NCBI RefSeq assembly: GCF_003431325.1
Contig: NZ_CP010515.1
Location: 372,001-436,000, forward strand
Direction: 5' to 3'
DNA from: Acidilobus sp. 7A
GTDB lineage: Archaea > Thermoproteota > Thermoprotei_A > Sulfolobales > Acidilobaceae
Length of the DNA: 64,000 nucleotides
In this document: positions 61,407 through 64,000 of the stretch, piece by piece
Position numbering within the stretch: position 1 is the stretch's first letter
Layout of the letters: each line of letters opens with the position of its first letter
Notes under the pieces: generated by a model
The model's database searches: none
What the model saw: the letters and a program-made list of their open reading frames with translations, nothing else
What the model was told of the DNA's origin: nothing
Translations under genes and position numbers: made by a program

Positions 61407-62036
61407 TTGCGCCCATGGAGAAGGTCGTGGTATTACACCGAGGTTGGGGAGCCATACTCATGGATAATAGGCATAATCTCCGTTGTGATAGCTATGGCTG
61501 GCCTTAAGGCATTTAACATCCATACCTATGTTTCCCCGCAGAACTCCATAATTGTTGGCGTTGTAGTTGGCGTTGTAGTTCATGAAATGATGCACAGGAA
61601 CGTCGCCCGCAGATATGGCATGAGGTCAAGCTACGTCACTAACTGGCTGGGCGTCATAATTACCTTGCTAACGGCCGTTCTTCCTATCAAGCTCATAGCT
61701 CCAGGGTACACGAAGGTCTACAGCTATGGCTTCTCTGAAAGCAGGAGAGGTATACTTTACTCCGTCGCTGCTGGCCCCGCCTCAAACATAGTTATGAGCC
61801 TTGTGACCCTAGTTGTGGGTGTTATACTTAAGGTCTTCAGCACGCTTCCCGCGCTCGCATTCACTTCAATCTGGTTGCTTAACTTTTCGTATGTTAACTT
61901 CTACATCGCGCTCTTTAACCTCCTGCCGATTCCTCCCCTTGATGGCTATAAGGTGCTTAGGCTGGCCGTCTCACTCTGGCTGCTGATGTTCTTTACATCC
62001 CTTGCCTTGTTCATAGTTACTCTGTTACTAGTCTAA
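61407..62036 (+). CDS. site-2 protease-like M50 metallopeptidase
   Basis: A 209-residue membrane metalloprotease with about five or six helices. Zinc ligands are H59 and H63 in HEMMH, and the third ligand is in NLLPIPPLDGYKV (Asp about 184). S2P enzymes cut transmembrane segments of regulators such as anti-sigma-like proteins. There is no PDZ or CBS domain. The start is TTG. No substrate candidate is adjacent. Confidence 0.85.
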   Translation: MRPWRRSWYYTEVGEPYSWIIGIISVVIAMAGLKAFNIHTYVSPQNSIIVGVVVGVVVHEMMHRNVARRYGMRSSYVTNWLGVIITLLTAVLPIKLIAPGYTKVYSYGFSESRRGILYSVAAGPASNIVMSLVTLVVGVILKVFSTLPALAFTSIWLLNFSYVNFYIALFNLLPIPPLDGYKVLRLAVSLWLLMFFTSLALFIVTLLLV

Positions 62037-62167
62037 ACGTACCGGAGGCCCTGACATGCAAGGAGATTGCAAGCGCCAACCCCAGGCTCATCATTGTCGT
62101 GCTTTCTTGCGCAACAATATGCTAGGGTTTTAACTTCCTGGCCCTCTTTAACCCGAGGTGAGGCTTC

Positions 62168-62473
62168 GTGTCCCTGACCCCAGATGACACCGAGCCAGGC
62201 AAAGAAGACGGCAAAAGACGATGGGTCCTTAAGATGATTAAGAGCGCTAAAAGCCAACACAAGTTGTGCCCATACTATGATAAGAAGACTCAGGTCTGCT
62301 TCTTAATGGTAACTATGAACAACCAGCAGGTCAAGTGCGACAGGGAGGGCAGGTTTGACGGGTGCCCCACTTTCACAGGCTTTTTGGAGAGGATTTATGA
62401 TGAATACACCGCTAAAAAGAAAGTTCTTCCGAACAGCTTCCAGGACATTATCTGGGGCATAACGTCACTTTAG
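62168..62473 (+). CDS. small Cys-containing protein of unknown function
   Basis: A 101-residue protein with four cysteines (CPYYDKKTQVC, KCDREGRFDGC), which may bind a metal or Fe-S cluster. It starts at GTG with GAGGTGAGG upstream, so it is a real gene. I recognise the layout from crenarchaeal hypothetical proteins but no function. A gene-poor 120-nt stretch follows. Confidence 0.6.
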   Translation: MSLTPDDTEPGKEDGKRRWVLKMIKSAKSQHKLCPYYDKKTQVCFLMVTMNNQQVKCDREGRFDGCPTFTGFLERIYDEYTAKKKVLPNSFQDIIWGITSL

Positions 62474-62593
62474 TGCCAAGGCTCCACTACGAGCTCCTAG
62501 CCCTCACCTAAAGGCCCTGAGGCCCCTGGATTAGAAACTCTGCTCAGGCTACTCATGGTATAAAGTCAATATCAAAACACGAGTGCGAATAGT

Positions 62594-62968
62594 TCACTCC
62601 GCATCGTTAAGGTTGTCAGAGGCCCCCTCTAGCTCAGACCCGCCGCTGAGCTCCTCCTGCCAGTACTCCTCTGAGCCGAGGAGCTCCGTTAGATAGAAGT
62701 AGCCCTGCTTGTCCATAGTAACAACGTCGTTCCTCAGGAGCTCGTTTAGGGCATATCTTATCTTATCCTCGCTGGCTAAGCCCGAAAGATACCTATGAAA
62801 GTCCTTGACAGACATCCTTCCATTACGGCGAAGTAGGTTTACCAGGATCTCCTTTAGCTCCTCCTCATTGGGAGCCGTATAGACAATAACGTCGTTATCC
62901 TCATAGATTCTTGAAAGTTCATCGGCTATGGAGTACTCTTCCTCCGACCTACCCCTCCCGTCGCTCAT
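62594..62968 (-). CDS. winged-helix-like protein of unknown function
   Basis: A 124-residue acidic protein. Its middle (about 34-95) looks like a winged helix: LKEILVNLLRRNGRMSVKDFH, SEDKIRYALNELLRNDVVTMDKQGYFYLT. The C-terminus is Glu/Asp-rich. It may be a small regulator; no family is named with certainty. The ATG is at 62968 and the gene stands alone. Confidence 0.6.
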   Translation of the reverse strand: MSDGRGRSEEEYSIADELSRIYEDNDVIVYTAPNEEELKEILVNLLRRNGRMSVKDFHRYLSGLASEDKIRYALNELLRNDVVTMDKQGYFYLTELLGSEEYWQEELSGGSELEGASDNLNDAE

Positions 62969-63125
62969 ATCTCAATACACCTCCTACCTTATTAGCAGCG
63001 GATACCTATAAGTTAACTTGTTTTCTAGTATAGAGGGAAATTAGTTAAACTGTTACAAAGTATGAAAAGCGCAACATTTAATATAACAGCTTACGTGTTG
63101 GGCCTTTCTAGGGAGCCTTCTAATA

Positions 63126-63602
63126 TTAAGCGGGCTTAGCTCCAGGATTTGCCCTTCTCATCAATGAGTAAAGCAGTAGCGAGGCCTCGGCACTGCTGCC
63201 AGCTCTGTATGAGAGCCCCCTTATGTAGATAGGCCTCCCCAGGGAGAGCTCCTGGGGCGTGAATGGGGAGTCGGAGCCGTTGAACACCAGAAGAACGTTC
63301 TCACCCAGCTTGGTGACGTCATCCGAAAGGGGGTCTATGAGATCCTGCGCATGCTCCTTGTCTACTAGGAGCACCTGAAAGCCCCTGTAGACCTCTGCCA
63401 CATCACTCAGCTCAGGAAGAACTACAAGGCCCTTGCCGGACTTGAGTAGAAGCCTGTAGGCCTCTGCTATGCCAGATTGGGCGGCCGCGCCGTAAACCTT
63501 CGTAGTTACCAGCACGTCCATACCTAGGCTAAGCACGACCTTAGCCATATCAACCAGCTTCTGAACGCTGGAAGTGTTATGTAAAACGGGCACGACCCTC
63601 AA
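63126..63602 (-). CDS. SpoU-like (COG4080) archaeal protein, often called RecB-family nuclease
   Basis: A 158-residue protein resembling an archaeal family variously labelled SpoU-like methyltransferase or RecB-family nuclease. It begins RVVPVLHNTSSVQKLVDMAK and shows TKVYGAAAQSGIAEAYR, LVVLPELSDVAEVY and a Rossmann-like end. I see no RecB nuclease motif, so a SPOUT-type fold is more likely. It lies 12 nt after the HisRS-like gene and is probably in the same operon. Confidence 0.55.
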   Translation of the reverse strand: MRVVPVLHNTSSVQKLVDMAKVVLSLGMDVLVTTKVYGAAAQSGIAEAYRLLLKSGKGLVVLPELSDVAEVYRGFQVLLVDKEHAQDLIDPLSDDVTKLGENVLLVFNGSDSPFTPQELSLGRPIYIRGLSYRAGSSAEASLLLYSLMRRANPGAKPA

Positions 63603-63614
63603 GTCCCATCCCCG

Positions 63615-64000
63615 CTAGAGCTGGTAGCTCAGGTCCCCGGGTATCCTTGGCGCGAAGCCTGCTATCTCCTTCACAGGCTCTTCCAGACCCCTAACAAGCT
63701 CCTCTATGGGGTCCGCCGCCTGAAGTGGATCGTTCGCGCTTACGGAGACCTGCCTCCTGCTGCCCCCCTCATATATGGAGGCAGTCAGGGCGCCCTTCTC
63801 AAGCTCCTTCCTGCCTATGTAAAGTATGACCGCCGGCTTGGCCCCTGACTCAATGAGTCTCACGTCACCCGAGAGCGAGGTCCTCGTGGTCTCCACGTAG
63901 CCTGACCTGAACCCCTTTGCTATCAGCGAGCGGTGGAGTGAGGATGCAAAGTCGATGACCTTCTGATCAAAATTGTCGCCAGCCTTTATCGCAACTACGG
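63615..64000 (-). CDS. C-terminal part of a HisRS-like protein, 5' end beyond the window
   Basis: An open frame of 128 residues enters from the right edge and stops at 63615. It reads VVAIKAGDNFDQKVIDFASS, LIAKGFRSGYVETTRTSLSGDVRLIESGAK and AVILYIGRKELEKGALTASI. This resembles the class IIa anticodon-binding domain of histidyl-tRNA synthetase, with the usual VIVG-(K)-EL-G pattern. A HisRS paralogue cannot be excluded because the catalytic core is outside the window. Confidence 0.6.
   Translation of the reverse strand, partial: VVAIKAGDNFDQKVIDFASSLHRSLIAKGFRSGYVETTRTSLSGDVRLIESGAKPAVILYIGRKELEKGALTASIYEGGSRRQVSVSANDPLQAADPIEELVRGLEEPVKEIAGFAPRIPGDLSYQL

Overview
The window is typical crenarchaeal (Thermoprotei) chromosome: topoisomerase VI, an archaeal PCNA, aRF1, aIF2-beta, deoxyhypusine synthase, an ESCRT-III/CdvB-type protein, archaeal CoA and NAD enzymes, a wyosine enzyme, a tRNA intron at position 37/38, frequent GTG/TTG starts, and GGTGA-type Shine-Dalgarno sites inside operons with near-leaderless first genes. 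GC content is moderate and codon use even. Gene content and the tungsten oxidoreductase and EtfABCX sets suggest an organotrophic (hyper)thermophile. My best guess is the Acidilobales/Desulfurococcales side, but this is an impression, not a measurement.

Layout. 0-3.2 kb (minus): the 3' part of trm1, a THEP1 NTPase and two HTH regulators. 3.4-7.4 kb (plus): dys, then a top6B-top6A operon. 7.8-11.7 kb (minus): a ribosomal operon S17-L14-L24-S4e-L5-S14-S8 followed by PCNA. 12-13.4 kb: serS. 13.7-16.4 kb: nested, broken IS200/IS605-type (tnpB) elements. 16.4-21.9 kb (mostly minus): an ABC exporter, then phosphopantoate-beta-alanine ligase, pantoate kinase and nadE. 22-28.5 kb: rpl12, a GC-rich structured intergenic stretch, alaS, a tungsten oxidoreductase and rpl11. 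28.5-34.3 kb: a UbiA-type prenyltransferase, cysS, a geranylgeranyl reductase and Hsp20. 34.4-38.8 kb: two tandem nucleotidyltransferases, metG, a candidate small RNA and an AbrB-ACT regulator. 38.9-41.7 kb: S19-L22-S3-L29-Rpp29, tRNA-Ala and aIF2-beta. 42-46.9 kb: FixC-FixX-EtfB-EtfA with an FdhE-like zinc protein. 47-54 kb: an MBL-fold protein, tRNA-Tyr, a GntR regulator, a thioredoxin-reductase-like protein, Taw1 and several unknowns. 54-57.8 kb: tRNA-Arg, rpl1-rpl10 and coaBC. 58-64 kb: an N-acetyltransferase, a CdvB-like protein, aRF1, nadM, an S2P-like protease, small unknowns and the 3' end of a HisRS-like gene.

How the genes fit together. Translation dominates: 15 ribosomal proteins, four complete aminoacyl-tRNA synthetases plus a HisRS-like fragment, three tRNAs, Rpp29, initiation and termination factors, and tRNA modification enzymes. 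The archaeal route from pantoate to 4'-phosphopantetheine (pantoate kinase, phosphopantothenate synthetase, CoaBC) and the last two steps to NAD (NadM, NadE) are present. Two normally contiguous ribosomal clusters are split here.

The least ordinary signal is a family of about 35-nt hairpin ends of IS605-type elements. They are found both at the tnpB cluster and as solo copies across 45 kb, mostly in one orientation and mostly at the 3' ends of convergent genes. In three cases the hairpin end itself supplies the stop codon of the neighbouring gene. Other points are a 122-bp identical tail shared by rpl12 and rpl10 (gene conversion), a second dispersed GC-rich repeat (three copies), and several candidate structured RNAs or operators.
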